DNA of 18,649 nucleotides from Chloroflexota bacterium (GTDB lineage: Bacteria > Chloroflexota > Anaerolineae > Aggregatilineales > UBA2796): NCBI GenBank assembly GCA_003695215.1, contig RFIM01000314.1, positions 1-18,649 on the forward strand, in the 5' to 3' direction. Every line of letters begins with the position of its first letter. Position 1 is the stretch's first letter. The notes under the pieces were generated by a model that searched no databases, had not been told where the DNA came from, and saw only the letters and a list, made by a program, of their open reading frames with translations. A program made the translations under genes and the position numbers. Below, one piece after another: positions 6,452-14,225 of the stretch.

Positions 6452-8259
6452 GTCAGCAGGCTGCGCTCTGTAGTGAACTCGCGCAAGCCGCTGAAGGCGA
6501 TCACAGTGCCGCCTGTCACCTGTAAGCGCAAGCTCTGATCGCGCTCAAGGATGTGCCGCGCTTTGACTGTGCCTTCTGCCAGCACTTGCACCAGCGTGCG
6601 CGTTGGCAGTCGGTTTGCCATGCGCACGAAGCCTTCGGCTTGCCAGCCGCCATCGCCGAGTTCGGCATCATAGAAATAGCCGATCTCAGGCAACGCCATA
6701 TCATCTAGCGCCAGGCCTTCAAAGTTGATGGCATCGTCCATGACATAATCGAAGCGCAGCAGGATTGGCTTCCCCGCGTAAGCGCTCAAATCGGCTGAGA
6801 CTGCGATCCACTGCGGAAGATCGCCGTTGCCGCTTTTGCCGCTGAAAGCGGCGCCATATGGATTGTGGTTGCCGCCTGCAGGGCGGCTCGCCGAAGTCTC
6901 CAGCGCGCGCCAAGTAGCGCCGCCATCTTCCGAGACGCTCAGATAGGCGTAATCCCAGTTCTCTTCGATGTTGTGCCACAGCCGAAAGGTGAAGGTCGCG
7001 CGTGGCACGCCGCGCAGATCGAAGGCGCGCGTCAAACGCGTGTGGCTATCATCGCCGCGATTGCTCCACCAGAAATAATCGCCGCTGTAGGCTTGTGTTG
7101 GGATGACTTGAACAGTCGGCTCGCTCTGCACAGTCAGCGTGTAGCGCCCTGGCGGCACGCGCAGATAGTAGGTGCCAAATTGCGGCAAGACCAGCAGATT
7201 CTCGCCGAGCTTCATCAGTTCGCTGCGCGGCGCTTGGCTCAGCGGCGTTGGGCAGCCGTTATTCAGCCAATTCTCAGCTACCCAATCGGCGAAGAAGCGC
7301 TCAGCCGTGATCGGCGCGCCATCAGCATCCGTATGTTTGAATAGCGCCAAAGTCTCAGTGATGCCTGCCATATCGTTGTTCGGATTCGCCACTAAAGCGC
7401 GCAGCGTATCCACGCCGAAGCGATGCAAGAAGCAGCGCATGAACAGGTAGGCAGCGCCATAGTTCGGCGCCGAGTCTTCCAAAACTGGCCATGCGTTCAG
7501 CTGAGTCTGTGGACGGTTCAGGAAAGCGCGCACAAAGCCGCTAGTGTCGCTGCGATAGCCGCTCAGATCGGCTGCCAGCTCAGACATGCCTTCGTTAAGC
7601 CATAGCGCTTCGTTGCTATCACGGACGTGATGGATCATGTGCTGGAATTCGTGCGCTAGCGTGCCTTCATAGCCTGCCGTGCCGATGCGCATAGTATCCA
7701 AATTCACCCAGAACATCTGATGCTCATTGCTCTCAGGCACGACGGCGCGCGGAAATTCGTTGGTGCTGCTGAAATACGCGGCGACGTACCTGCCCAGGTT
7801 GCGCGCGTGGACGATGAACAGGCGCGGATCGGCATCCACGCCGGGTGAATCTTCGCTGCCAAAATAGGCGCGCACAGTTGGGTAGATGCGCTTGTCGAAA
7901 CGTTCAGCGCTGCGCCACAAGGCATCTTGATCGGGCGTGAAGCCTTCTTCGAACCACCAGTAGGCGTGTTCGCCGATCCAAGCCAGGCGCGCCGTGAAGC
8001 TGAAGCGCGTCTCAGTGTCCAGATTGTAGGTCTCAAAGATTTTGGCATCGCCAATGCGGTAGAGGACGGGCTCAGTGCGCGGCGCGGGCAGCTCGCGCAA
8101 GCCAAGATACCAACGGGCCAGCGCAAAGCGGTCGCGCTCGGGCAAGATCGTGGCCTGCAGCAGGGCGAGCGTCTCAGCGGCATGATCGTCATCGGCGCGA
8201 ATGGGCACAGCGCCTAGCGCGAGCGTCAGCGCAAGGGCGATCGGAATCAGACGGCGCAT
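6427..8259 (-). CDS. Secreted HExxH metallopeptidase with immune-inhibitor-A-like C-terminal region
   Basis: 610 residues with an N-terminal signal peptide (about 1-22, cleavage near IRA/DDD). The zinc site is HEFQHMIHH (H203, E204, H207) followed 15 residues later by LNEG (E223 as likely third ligand) and SELA, a gluzincin pattern like family M30/hyicolysin-type or M6-like peptidases. The C-terminal half contains AYLSVSEDGGATWRAL, a jelly-roll segment ending in LALDDMAL, and GWQAEGFVRMANRLP, which resembles immune inhibitor A-type proteins. It probably digests extracellular protein. The ATG at 8259 has GAGGAG eight bases upstream. It lies 27 bases behind the SH3b-SGNH gene on the same strand, so the two are probably one operon. 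Exact peptidase family is not certain. Confidence 0.82.
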   Translation of the reverse strand: MRRLIPIALALTLALGAVPIRADDDHAAETLALLQATILPERDRFALARWYLGLRELPAPRTEPVLYRIGDAKIFETYNLDTETRFSFTARLAWIGEHAYWWFEEGFTPDQDALWRSAERFDKRIYPTVRAYFGSEDSPGVDADPRLFIVHARNLGRYVAAYFSSTNEFPRAVVPESNEHQMFWVNLDTMRIGTAGYEGTLAHEFQHMIHHVRDSNEALWLNEGMSELAADLSGYRSDTSGFVRAFLNRPQTQLNAWPVLEDSAPNYGAAYLFMRCFLHRFGVDTLRALVANPNNDMAGITETLALFKHTDADGAPITAERFFADWVAENWLNNGCPTPLSQAPRSELMKLGENLLVLPQFGTYYLRVPPGRYTLTVQSEPTVQVIPTQAYSGDYFWWSNRGDDSHTRLTRAFDLRGVPRATFTFRLWHNIEENWDYAYLSVSEDGGATWRALETSASRPAGGNHNPYGAAFSGKSGNGDLPQWIAVSADLSAYAGKPILLRFDYVMDDAINFEGLALDDMALPEIGYFYDAELGDGGWQAEGFVRMANRLPTRTLVQVLAEGTVKARHILERDQSLRLQVTGGTVIAFSGLREFTTERSLLTYRLEATR

Positions 8260-8286
8260 ATGGAAAGCTCCTCAAAATGCTACAAG

Positions 8287-9714
8287 TTATTCGCTGGGCA
8301 GATCGGGCAAGCGTAACATGATATCGGCCAGGTAAGATGCCAAGACGCGCTTGCCCAGAGAACTCAGATGGACGCCGTCGCCTTGCATGACGCCATCAGG
8401 GTTGATCGAGGAATAGTAATTGAGCATATTCTGATGCTCGGGCGAGAGCGGCGCCGTCCGCACAGCTTCGATTTCTTTGCGGCGCATGCCTTGCACTACA
8501 TAAGTCGTGCCGAGTTCGCGAAAGGCTTCTTCGACCTTCACGCAGGTCACTTGGCGCATGCGGCTGAGCGCGCCTTCGCGGCAAGCGCGATCCATCTCGG
8601 CGTTGAAGCGTTCAATGGCTTGCGGCGTGAAGCCGCCCGCCATGCCGAGCGTGAACGGCGCCGGCGCGCCATAGTAGTAGTTCACAAGGATGATCCGCCC
8701 ATCAGGGTTGTTTTCGATCAGCCGCTGCGCCATAGCCGCTAGGTTCTCAGCATGTAACGGCGCAGCTTCTTCAGGCGGCATGCCCGAACTGAGGTCGTTA
8801 ACCCAAGGCAATACAATCGTGAAGCGGCAGCGATCGCGCAGCAGATCGCGATAAGTTGGCAGATCGTAATAGGACTTATGGCGCGGCGAGGTGATGCCAA
8901 TGCCAGGATAGCTGCGATCCGTGACGGGCTGATCGACGTTGCGCAGCTTCAGCTGCTGCTGCACATAAAAGCTGAACGGCGCCATCTTCACGTTGATGAA
9001 GCCAACACCGAGCAGCTCGAAGATCACCTCGCCATAGGCGATCGAATCGCCCACCACGCTCACACAGGCTTGCGCAGGCGGACGCTCCACTGCCACTTGT
9101 CCTGTCTCAGGTTGTGGCGTCGGAATCGGCGCGATCTCAGCAGCGCTGGCCACTGCCACGCGCGCGAGATCGCCATTCAAGTTCAGGTACTCGGCGGAAA
9201 CCCAGCCTTCGCCTTGTATGGCAGGCACGCGCACGCGCACCCAAGCTGCATCTTCGGTGCGGCGGAAGACAACGACGCGCGCGCCTTTCAGCAGCACAGC
9301 CGTGTGCGGAAATTTCTTGCCAGGCCCTGTGCGTAACATCAAGCCCTCCTCAGGGACGACAATCGCCTCGATCTCCAGTGGCGGCACGTCCGTTGGGCGC
9401 GGCGTATCGCTCGGCAAGGGCGTTGGCAAGATGAACACTGTCGGTGTTGGCGTTGCCGTGCTGAGGACGGAGCCAAAGGGCTGAGTTGGCACTTGCGTTG
9501 GATTGGCGGCAGGTGTATCGGTCGGCAAGGGCGTTGGCAAGACGAAGGTGGCGGTCGGCGCTTGGGCTAATGCCTTTGGCTGATCGCCACCGCTGAAGCC
9601 AAAGCGCCATGCCGCGCCTATGCCATACGTCAGCAAGGTGATCAGGCACAGTGCCGCTGCAATCAGCCGTTTTTCGCTCGTCGTCAGGTCAGCCTCGCGT
9701 CTAGCCCTACGCAT
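8287..9714 (-). CDS. Membrane-anchored SH3b - SGNH/GDSL hydrolase
   Basis: 475 residues. A cytoplasmic positively charged start and a membrane helix (about 17-37) anchor the protein. A Pro/Thr linker (50-112) contains a duplicated LPTPLPxDTP block. An SH3b domain (115-180, with LMLRTGPG and GEGWVSAEYL) follows, then a second linker and an SGNH hydrolase domain (215-470). Catalytic blocks are VVGDSIAYGE (S224), LPWVND (N306) and GDGVHLSSLG (D446, H449). SGNH enzymes remove acyl or acetyl groups from lipids, glycans or peptidoglycan; SH3b often binds the cell wall, so an envelope glycan deacetylase or esterase is a fair inference. The ATG at 9714 has a weak ribosome site (GAGG about 12 bases away). 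It is transcribed divergently from the binding-protein gene. Confidence 0.85.
   Translation of the reverse strand: MRRARREADLTTSEKRLIAAALCLITLLTYGIGAAWRFGFSGGDQPKALAQAPTATFVLPTPLPTDTPAANPTQVPTQPFGSVLSTATPTPTVFILPTPLPSDTPRPTDVPPLEIEAIVVPEEGLMLRTGPGKKFPHTAVLLKGARVVVFRRTEDAAWVRVRVPAIQGEGWVSAEYLNLNGDLARVAVASAAEIAPIPTPQPETGQVAVERPPAQACVSVVGDSIAYGEVIFELLGVGFINVKMAPFSFYVQQQLKLRNVDQPVTDRSYPGIGITSPRHKSYYDLPTYRDLLRDRCRFTIVLPWVNDLSSGMPPEEAAPLHAENLAAMAQRLIENNPDGRIILVNYYYGAPAPFTLGMAGGFTPQAIERFNAEMDRACREGALSRMRQVTCVKVEEAFRELGTTYVVQGMRRKEIEAVRTAPLSPEHQNMLNYYSSINPDGVMQGDGVHLSSLGKRVLASYLADIMLRLPDLPSE
9411..9542 (-). repeat. 21-base direct repeat in the linker of the SGNH hydrolase gene
   Basis: The same 21 bases (TCGGCAAGGGCGTTGGCAAG plus A) occur at 9411-9431 and 9522-9542, flanked by further similar bases. 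They code the duplicated LPTPLPxDTP linker blocks and look like a recent or gene-converted internal duplication. Confidence 0.8.
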
Positions 9715-9750
9715 CCTGATGGGAAAGCCTCGCTTGAGCTATTTGCGCCA

Positions 9751-9756
9751 ATTATA
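9751..9756 (-). promoter_or_regulatory. Candidate -10 box for the SGNH/peptidase operon
   Basis: ATTATA on the plus strand reads TATAAT on the minus strand, 37 bases upstream of the ATG at 9714. No clear -35 hexamer is present at the expected distance. Confidence 0.5.
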
Positions 9757-9798
9757 GCGCATCAGCGCACCTTCGCCTTCAGGTTTTTCAGCCGAGCG

Positions 9799-9807
9799 TG
9801 GTATAAT
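9799..9807 (+). promoter_or_regulatory. Extended -10 promoter element for the tandem binding-protein gene
   Basis: TGGTATAAT is a perfect extended -10 (TGnTATAAT), 42 bases before the GTG start at 9849, which itself has AAAGGAG at 9832-9838. No strong -35 is seen, as is common for extended -10 promoters. It faces away from the minus-strand TATAAT at 9751-9756, so the two promoters share about 55 bases. Confidence 0.6.
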
Positions 9808-9848
9808 GCGCGCCTGCAAGCAAGATTTTCCAAAGGAGCTAAGAAGAC

Positions 9849-11807
9849 GTGCTAACCTATTTTCGGCGCGTGTGGATCGCCCTGCTCATCTGCACAGCGC
9901 TGATAGCAACTTTCTCTGCCAATAGCTTCTCTGCTGTGCGCGCACAAAGCGCTTCTGATCCCAACCAACTGACCTTCGAAGGCTCAGCGCTGGTGGCGGC
10001 CGTCATCGAAGCTGCTAAAGCCGACTATGCGGCGCGTGCGCCTCAAACGCAGATCGCAGTAACTATTTCTGGCACTGCCACAGGCATCGATCAGCTTTGC
10101 AATAGCGCAACGGACGTGGCGATGGCATATGGCGCCATCACAGACGCGCAAATTGCCGATTGCGCCGCGAAAGGCGTGAATTTCATTGAGTTGCTGCTCG
10201 GCTATGATGCTGTGGCACTGGTTGTGAACAACGCCGCGCCTGCGCAATGCCTGAGCGTCGATCAGCTCAACACGCTGCTCTCGCCTGGCGCCACTGACGT
10301 GAAAAATTGGTCAGCCGTAGATGCTGCCTTCGGCGATTTCGCCATCGAATCGCTCTACATCCTGCCCGATAACGAGCAGCGTCCGCCACGCTTCTTGCTC
10401 GACCGTCTCTTGGCAGGCGATGGCCTGCGCGCCGATCTGCAGGCCGTGGAGACAGCTAAAGCCATGAGCGAGAAGATCAACGTCGAGCGCAATGCTATCG
10501 GCATTATGCCCCTGCAGGACTTAATCGTCGAGCGCACGCCTGCCAAGGCGATCCGACCGCTGCAGATTCGCACAGGCACAGCCTGCATCGAGCCAAACAC
10601 AGTCAACCTGGACGAAGGGCGTTATCCGCTGTCGGAGTCGCTTCTGCTGTATGTGAACGCTGCGCGGCTGGAGAAGCAGCCTTTGCAGGATTTTCTGCGC
10701 TATCTGCTCAGCAGCGACGGCCGCCGCAACCTGATCGCGCTCAAGTATGTACCGCCTAGCGAAGTCTTGTACTCGCGCGGACTGGGTTACTTGGAGACAC
10801 GCCGCACAGGCCGCACTTACAGCCGCGTCCAAGCCGTCAACGTGCCTGCCAACACGGCCGGCGTCATCTCGATAGACGGCTCGCCGCTGCTGAACGAATT
10901 GGTCAAAGACCTGAACGCGCCGTTCTCGCCGCGTTTCACTAGCATCACGCTCTTGAATCAGCCTTTTGGCAACGCAGCCGCTTATCGCAAGCTGTGCGAG
11001 AATCGGGCTGATATCGTCTTCACGACGCGGCAACCGAATGCAGCAGAAGCCGATCTGTGCCAGCGCAATAACGTCCAGACTTTGCAAATGCCGCTCGGTT
11101 ACGATGCCGATCTGATCGTCATCAGCCTGCAGAACACTTTTGCGCGCTGCCTCTCACTGGAGAACGTGGAGCGGCTCTTCAGCGCGCGTTATAATGCCAA
11201 GAGCTGGGCACAAGTAGCCCAAGGCTTCCCTGAGCAGCCGCTGATCGTTGTGGCGCCGCGCAGCGGCAACGTGCAAGCGGACGCGCTGCTCACTAGCGTG
11301 GTGCGCAATCAAATTGCGCCGCGCTTCCGCGATGATATCGCCGAGAATGCGCAAAACGACGATCCAATCTTCCGTGCAGTGGCTGTGCAGAACGCGCTCG
11401 GCGGCGCGACCTTCATGCGCTACAGCGAGTTCATGCGCAGCGGCGCACGTGTGCAAGCGGTTCAAATTGATGCAGGCAATGGCTGTGTGGCGCCGACTCT
11501 GGCTAATATTCAGAATGGTACCTATCCGTTAGCGCGTCCGTTATTTGCAGCGCTAAACTTGAACAGCTTGAGCCGCCCTGAAGTGCGCGCTTATGCCTGG
11601 TATCTGCTAGGCGACGATGCCCTGACCGTCTTGAACCAGGAAGGCGTGGTCGGCGCGGATGCGAACACCTTCACAGCGCTGCGCGAAGTGCTTTTAGAGC
11701 GCATCGAGGCGATTGAGCGCGCCGCTGCTACGCCTGTCCCGACTGCAGAGCCAACCGCAGAGCCAACTGCTGAGCCTACAGCTGCCGCTACGCCCGATCT
11801 TGAGTGA
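9849..11807 (+). CDS. Secreted protein of two tandem PstS-like substrate-binding domains
   Basis: 652 residues. Signal peptide about 1-32 (cleavage near VRA/QSA). Two homologous halves follow (about 37-316 and 336-615), each with the layout of the PBP-like/PstS family: a start like FEGSALV/IDGSPLLN, LGYDAxxxVI, CLSxxxxxxLFS, and a late CxxPTxxNxxxGxYPL block as in phosphate-binding proteins. Four cysteines per half are in register (84, 105, 134, 246 and 383, 404, 434, 546), suggesting conserved disulfides. The C-terminus is a TAEP repeat tail. No phosphate-transport permease or ATPase genes are nearby, so it may be an orphan sensor or solute-binding protein; phosphate as ligand is unproven. 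The GTG start has a good AAAGGAG ten bases upstream. Its 3' end overlaps the convergent glycosyltransferase gene by 20 bases. Confidence 0.85.
   Translation: MLTYFRRVWIALLICTALIATFSANSFSAVRAQSASDPNQLTFEGSALVAAVIEAAKADYAARAPQTQIAVTISGTATGIDQLCNSATDVAMAYGAITDAQIADCAAKGVNFIELLLGYDAVALVVNNAAPAQCLSVDQLNTLLSPGATDVKNWSAVDAAFGDFAIESLYILPDNEQRPPRFLLDRLLAGDGLRADLQAVETAKAMSEKINVERNAIGIMPLQDLIVERTPAKAIRPLQIRTGTACIEPNTVNLDEGRYPLSESLLLYVNAARLEKQPLQDFLRYLLSSDGRRNLIALKYVPPSEVLYSRGLGYLETRRTGRTYSRVQAVNVPANTAGVISIDGSPLLNELVKDLNAPFSPRFTSITLLNQPFGNAAAYRKLCENRADIVFTTRQPNAAEADLCQRNNVQTLQMPLGYDADLIVISLQNTFARCLSLENVERLFSARYNAKSWAQVAQGFPEQPLIVVAPRSGNVQADALLTSVVRNQIAPRFRDDIAENAQNDDPIFRAVAVQNALGGATFMRYSEFMRSGARVQAVQIDAGNGCVAPTLANIQNGTYPLARPLFAALNLNSLSRPEVRAYAWYLLGDDALTVLNQEGVVGADANTFTALREVLLERIEAIERAAATPVPTAEPTAEPTAEPTAAATPDLE
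11742..11777 (+). repeat. Three 12-base repeats coding TAEP x3
   Basis: Tandem 12-mers encode the C-terminal TAEPTAEPTAEP tail. The 17 bases at 11760-11776 are identical to 4796-4812. Confidence 0.8.
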
Positions 11808-12579
11808 GTGGCTCATCCGAGAGCTGGTAGCGGCGCAGGCCAAGCTGCTGCGCTGCTATCAGCGCGATGAAAAGCGGGATCGTGGTCAGGTAGCGCTGCC
11901 AGAGTCGTCTTGGTTCGCTCAGCAGCCTGAAAAGCCATTCCAAGCCGTATCGTTGCATCCAAAGCGGCGCTTGTTTCTTCATGCCGCTGTGAAAGTCAAA
12001 GGCGGCGCCGACGCCTATCAAGACTTGCGGCAAGAGCGCCGTATGCGCTGCCATCCAGCGCTCTTGCTTGGGCATTCCCAAACCGACCCAGATGATATGC
12101 GCGCCGCTGTGAGCCAAAAGGCGTGTGATCCGATCATCTTCGGCGGCGCTGAGCGTGCCGAACGGCGGTGTGAACGCACCTGCCACTTGCAAGCCTGGAA
12201 AGCGCGCCTGTAAGCGCTCTGCCAGGCGCTGTGCCACGCCTATGCCGCCACCATAGAAGAAATGGCGATAGCCGTGTGGCAAGCCGTAGGCGCACAAAGC
12301 CAAGAGCAAATCAGGCCCGTAGACGCGCTCAACGTGTCGATAGCCCGCCCGCCTGCTCAACCACACTAGCGGCATGCCATCAGGCGTCACTAGACCTACC
12401 CGATTGTGGATCGTGCGCAGTTCAGCATCTTTTTGGCAGCTCATGATGCTGTGGACGTTTGAGACGCAGACGTAGTTCGGTCGCTGTGCCGCGATCCAGC
12501 TTGCGATCAAGCTGAGCGCTTGCGCCATGTTCACAGCGCTTACGCCGACTCCAAGAATGTTCACGCGTGCAACTTCCAC
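11788..12579 (-). CDS. WecG/TagA/CpsF-family glycosyltransferase (GT26)
   Basis: 263 residues from the chosen GTG. Family blocks seen: NILGVGVSAVN near the start, VSNVHSI, TPDGMPLVW (about 65-73, containing the Asp taken as catalytic in TagA), RVYGPDL, FFYGGG, VGLGMPKQERW and GVGAAFDFHSG, followed by the membrane-associating C-terminal appendage PLWMQRYGLEWLFRLLSEP. The family moves N-acetylmannosamine(uronate) or related sugars from UDP-sugar to polyprenyl-linked acceptors for teichoic acids, common antigen or exopolysaccharide; the sugar here is not known. The GTG at 12579 is favoured over an upstream GTG at 12603 because GAGGTG sits seven bases before it. It stands alone, with no other polysaccharide genes in the window, and is divergent from the small STAS-like gene. 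Confidence 0.92.
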   Translation of the reverse strand: MEVARVNILGVGVSAVNMAQALSLIASWIAAQRPNYVCVSNVHSIMSCQKDAELRTIHNRVGLVTPDGMPLVWLSRRAGYRHVERVYGPDLLLALCAYGLPHGYRHFFYGGGIGVAQRLAERLQARFPGLQVAGAFTPPFGTLSAAEDDRITRLLAHSGAHIIWVGLGMPKQERWMAAHTALLPQVLIGVGAAFDFHSGMKKQAPLWMQRYGLEWLFRLLSEPRRLWQRYLTTIPLFIALIAAQQLGLRRYQLSDEPLTQDRA

Positions 12580-12593
12580 CAGGCTGCACCTCG

Positions 12594-12609
12594 CACTTTG
12601 CACAAAGTG
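12594..12609. promoter_or_regulatory. Inverted repeat upstream of the glycosyltransferase gene, possible operator
   Basis: CACTTTG-CA-CAAAGTG is a perfect 7-base inverted repeat with a two-base centre, lying 15 bases before the GTG at 12579. Minus-strand TATAGT boxes sit just upstream at 12618-12623 and 12652-12657, so the repeat would lie close to a start of transcription. The centre is too short for an RNA loop with fully paired arms, which favours a protein-binding site. Confidence 0.4.
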
Positions 12610-12737
12610 ACTTTTGTACTATAGGCACTCTAGCGAATTGTAGCTACATTTACTATAACGTTTCTTCACGCCACGAATCGGCTTCTATCCGCTAGTCCTT
12701 ATCGAGCATCTTGGACAGAGTGGAGTGGAGAAACAGT

Positions 12738-13154
12738 ATGGCTCATCAACTTAGCCTTTATGAAGGCGCGCTCAGAGTTCGCATCAGTGGTGTAGGAGAA
12801 GCACAGCCGCTCTATCACGACCTGCACAACTTTCTGAATAATCTGCCCGAGCCTGTCACAGTCATCATCGATCTGACGATGGCGAGCAGCTTTGGGCGGA
12901 CGCTTCAAGCGATGCTCTATCGCGTGTTGCAGCACCGCGCTGTTGAGAACATCGGCATATGCTTCACTGATCAAGACCTAGCAGCCGATGTTCGCAGCAT
13001 GGCAACAGCTCTAGCATCAGTGCGGCGCGTCAAGGTAGCGCACACGGAACACGAACTCTTGGCTGCTTATGGGCTTGCCGATCCGCCAACACAGCCGCGC
13101 CGACTCAGCGGCATGCTCTCACGCCTGAACAACCTACCACAGAAATCAACATGA
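12738..13154 (+). CDS. Small STAS-like protein, function unknown
   Basis: 138 residues, cytoplasmic by composition. Alternating strands and helices, and the block VTVIIDLTMASSFGRTLQAML (about 40-60) followed by IGICFTD and VRRVKVAHTEHELLAAYG, resemble the overall order of STAS/anti-sigma-antagonist-type domains (beta-strand, Asp, Ser-containing loop, helix). This is a fold-level impression, not a family match. The ATG at 12738 has GGAG seven bases upstream and is preferred over a TTG at 12711. It is followed within a few bases by a hairpin terminator. Its role, and any link with the divergent glycosyltransferase gene, are unknown. Confidence 0.72.
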   Translation: MAHQLSLYEGALRVRISGVGEAQPLYHDLHNFLNNLPEPVTVIIDLTMASSFGRTLQAMLYRVLQHRAVENIGICFTDQDLAADVRSMATALASVRRVKVAHTEHELLAAYGLADPPTQPRRLSGMLSRLNNLPQKST

Positions 13155-13157
13155 TGA

Positions 13158-13192
13158 TGCAAAAAGCGCGGCCTTTCGACCGCGCTTTTGCA
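13158..13192. terminator. Bidirectional rho-independent terminator
   Basis: The arms AAAAGCGCGG and CCGCGCTTTT flank an eight-base loop (13172-13179), with A-rich and T-rich outer ends extending to TGC/GCA. It lies between the convergent STAS-like gene (stop 13154) and secF (stop 13202), and can serve both. Confidence 0.85.
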
Positions 13193-13201
13193 TTCAACGC
13201 G

Positions 13202-14203
13202 CTAGGCTGCAGCAGCTTGCCGCTTCGCAGCGCGATTCACGAACGGAATCTCGCCATTCTCCCAGGAGACCAACAACGGCACGGCGATGAAAATCGAGCT
13301 ATATGAGCCGCTGAGCAAACCGACCAGCAAAATGCCTACGAACTGCTGGATCGAGCCGCTAGTGAGCAGCAGAAGCGCCACCAGCACAAAGCCGACCGCG
13401 ATCTGTGTCATCAGCGAACGCTGAATGGTCTCCAGCAAGCTGCGATTGACGATTAGCTCGTACGGCTCGCCGCGATGCCGCACGTCATTCTCGCGGATGC
13501 GATCGAAGACCACGATTGTATCCTGCACTGAGTAGCCGACCACAGTCAGCACAGCCGTCAGGAAGAGCGCATCGGCTTCCCAGCCGGCGATCAAGCCCAT
13601 GAGCGACATGGCGCCAAGCATGACCAGCACGTCGTGCACCATGGCGATGAGCGCCGTCACGCCGTAGCGGAAAGCGTGCTTCAAGTTGCGGAAGGCTAAG
13701 ACGATCCACAGCAGCACGAGCGCGCTGGCGACCGCTGTGGCGACGAGCGCTGCGTTGGTCACTTCATTGCCGACCACAGGCGAGACTTCGCTGAAGTTCT
13801 CGCGGAAGCGCTGTGCGTCAAAACTTAAGTTCAGTTGCTGGCCAAGTTCAGTCAGATTCTTGGCGATTGCCTCGATCTGCTCAGCGCTGTCATCGCCAAA
13901 GTTGGCGCGCACTTGCCAGCGATAGGTCTCGCCAATGCCGACCTGCTGCGCCGTCACGTCCGTTAGCCCAGCCGATGTGAAAGCCTGCTGAATGGCCGCG
14001 CCTGTCAGCCTGCCAGGCACCTGCCCTGGCACAGGCTCAAATTCCAGCTGGAAGAGCGCACCGCCGATGAAGTCGATGCTCAGGCGCACGATCGAGCGCT
14101 CGCGGTAGGTCTGCGTTGAGATCAGCATTGCCACGATGCCGCCTAAGATCAGCAGCGCTGAGAAAAGATAGTAGAAGCGGCGATATTTCACGAAGTTAAC
14201 CAT
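13202..14203 (-). CDS. secF: Protein translocase subunit SecF
   Basis: 333 residues with six membrane helices in the SecF arrangement: helix 1 (about 11-29), the LSIDFIGGALFQLEF block, an extracytoplasmic domain to about 145, then five helices. Conserved parts include SPVVGNEV, and the TM4-TM5 signature TVVGYSVQDTIVVFDRIREN. SecF with SecD uses the proton or sodium gradient to help pull proteins across the membrane after SecYEG-SecA action. The ATG at 14203 has GGAAAG close upstream. It follows secD by 22 bases, the usual secDF order, and shares the terminator at 13158-13192 with the convergent gene. Confidence 0.96.
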   Translation of the reverse strand: MVNFVKYRRFYYLFSALLILGGIVAMLISTQTYRERSIVRLSIDFIGGALFQLEFEPVPGQVPGRLTGAAIQQAFTSAGLTDVTAQQVGIGETYRWQVRANFGDDSAEQIEAIAKNLTELGQQLNLSFDAQRFRENFSEVSPVVGNEVTNAALVATAVASALVLLWIVLAFRNLKHAFRYGVTALIAMVHDVLVMLGAMSLMGLIAGWEADALFLTAVLTVVGYSVQDTIVVFDRIRENDVRHRGEPYELIVNRSLLETIQRSLMTQIAVGFVLVALLLLTSGSIQQFVGILLVGLLSGSYSSIFIAVPLLVSWENGEIPFVNRAAKRQAAAA

Positions 14204-14225
14204 AGCTTTCCGTCACTTTCTGGAC

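Noticed and set aside
6865..7344. 159-codon plus-strand frame within the peptidase gene
   Set aside because: Antisense to the metallopeptidase; no ribosome site or recognisable domain.
10521..11087. 188-codon minus-strand frame inside the binding-protein gene
   Set aside because: Lies wholly antisense to a well-supported gene and has no domain signature.
9849..11807. Evidence for a pst phosphate-transport operon
   Set aside because: No permease, ATPase or phoU-like gene flanks the binding protein; neighbours are a divergent hydrolase operon and a convergent glycosyltransferase.
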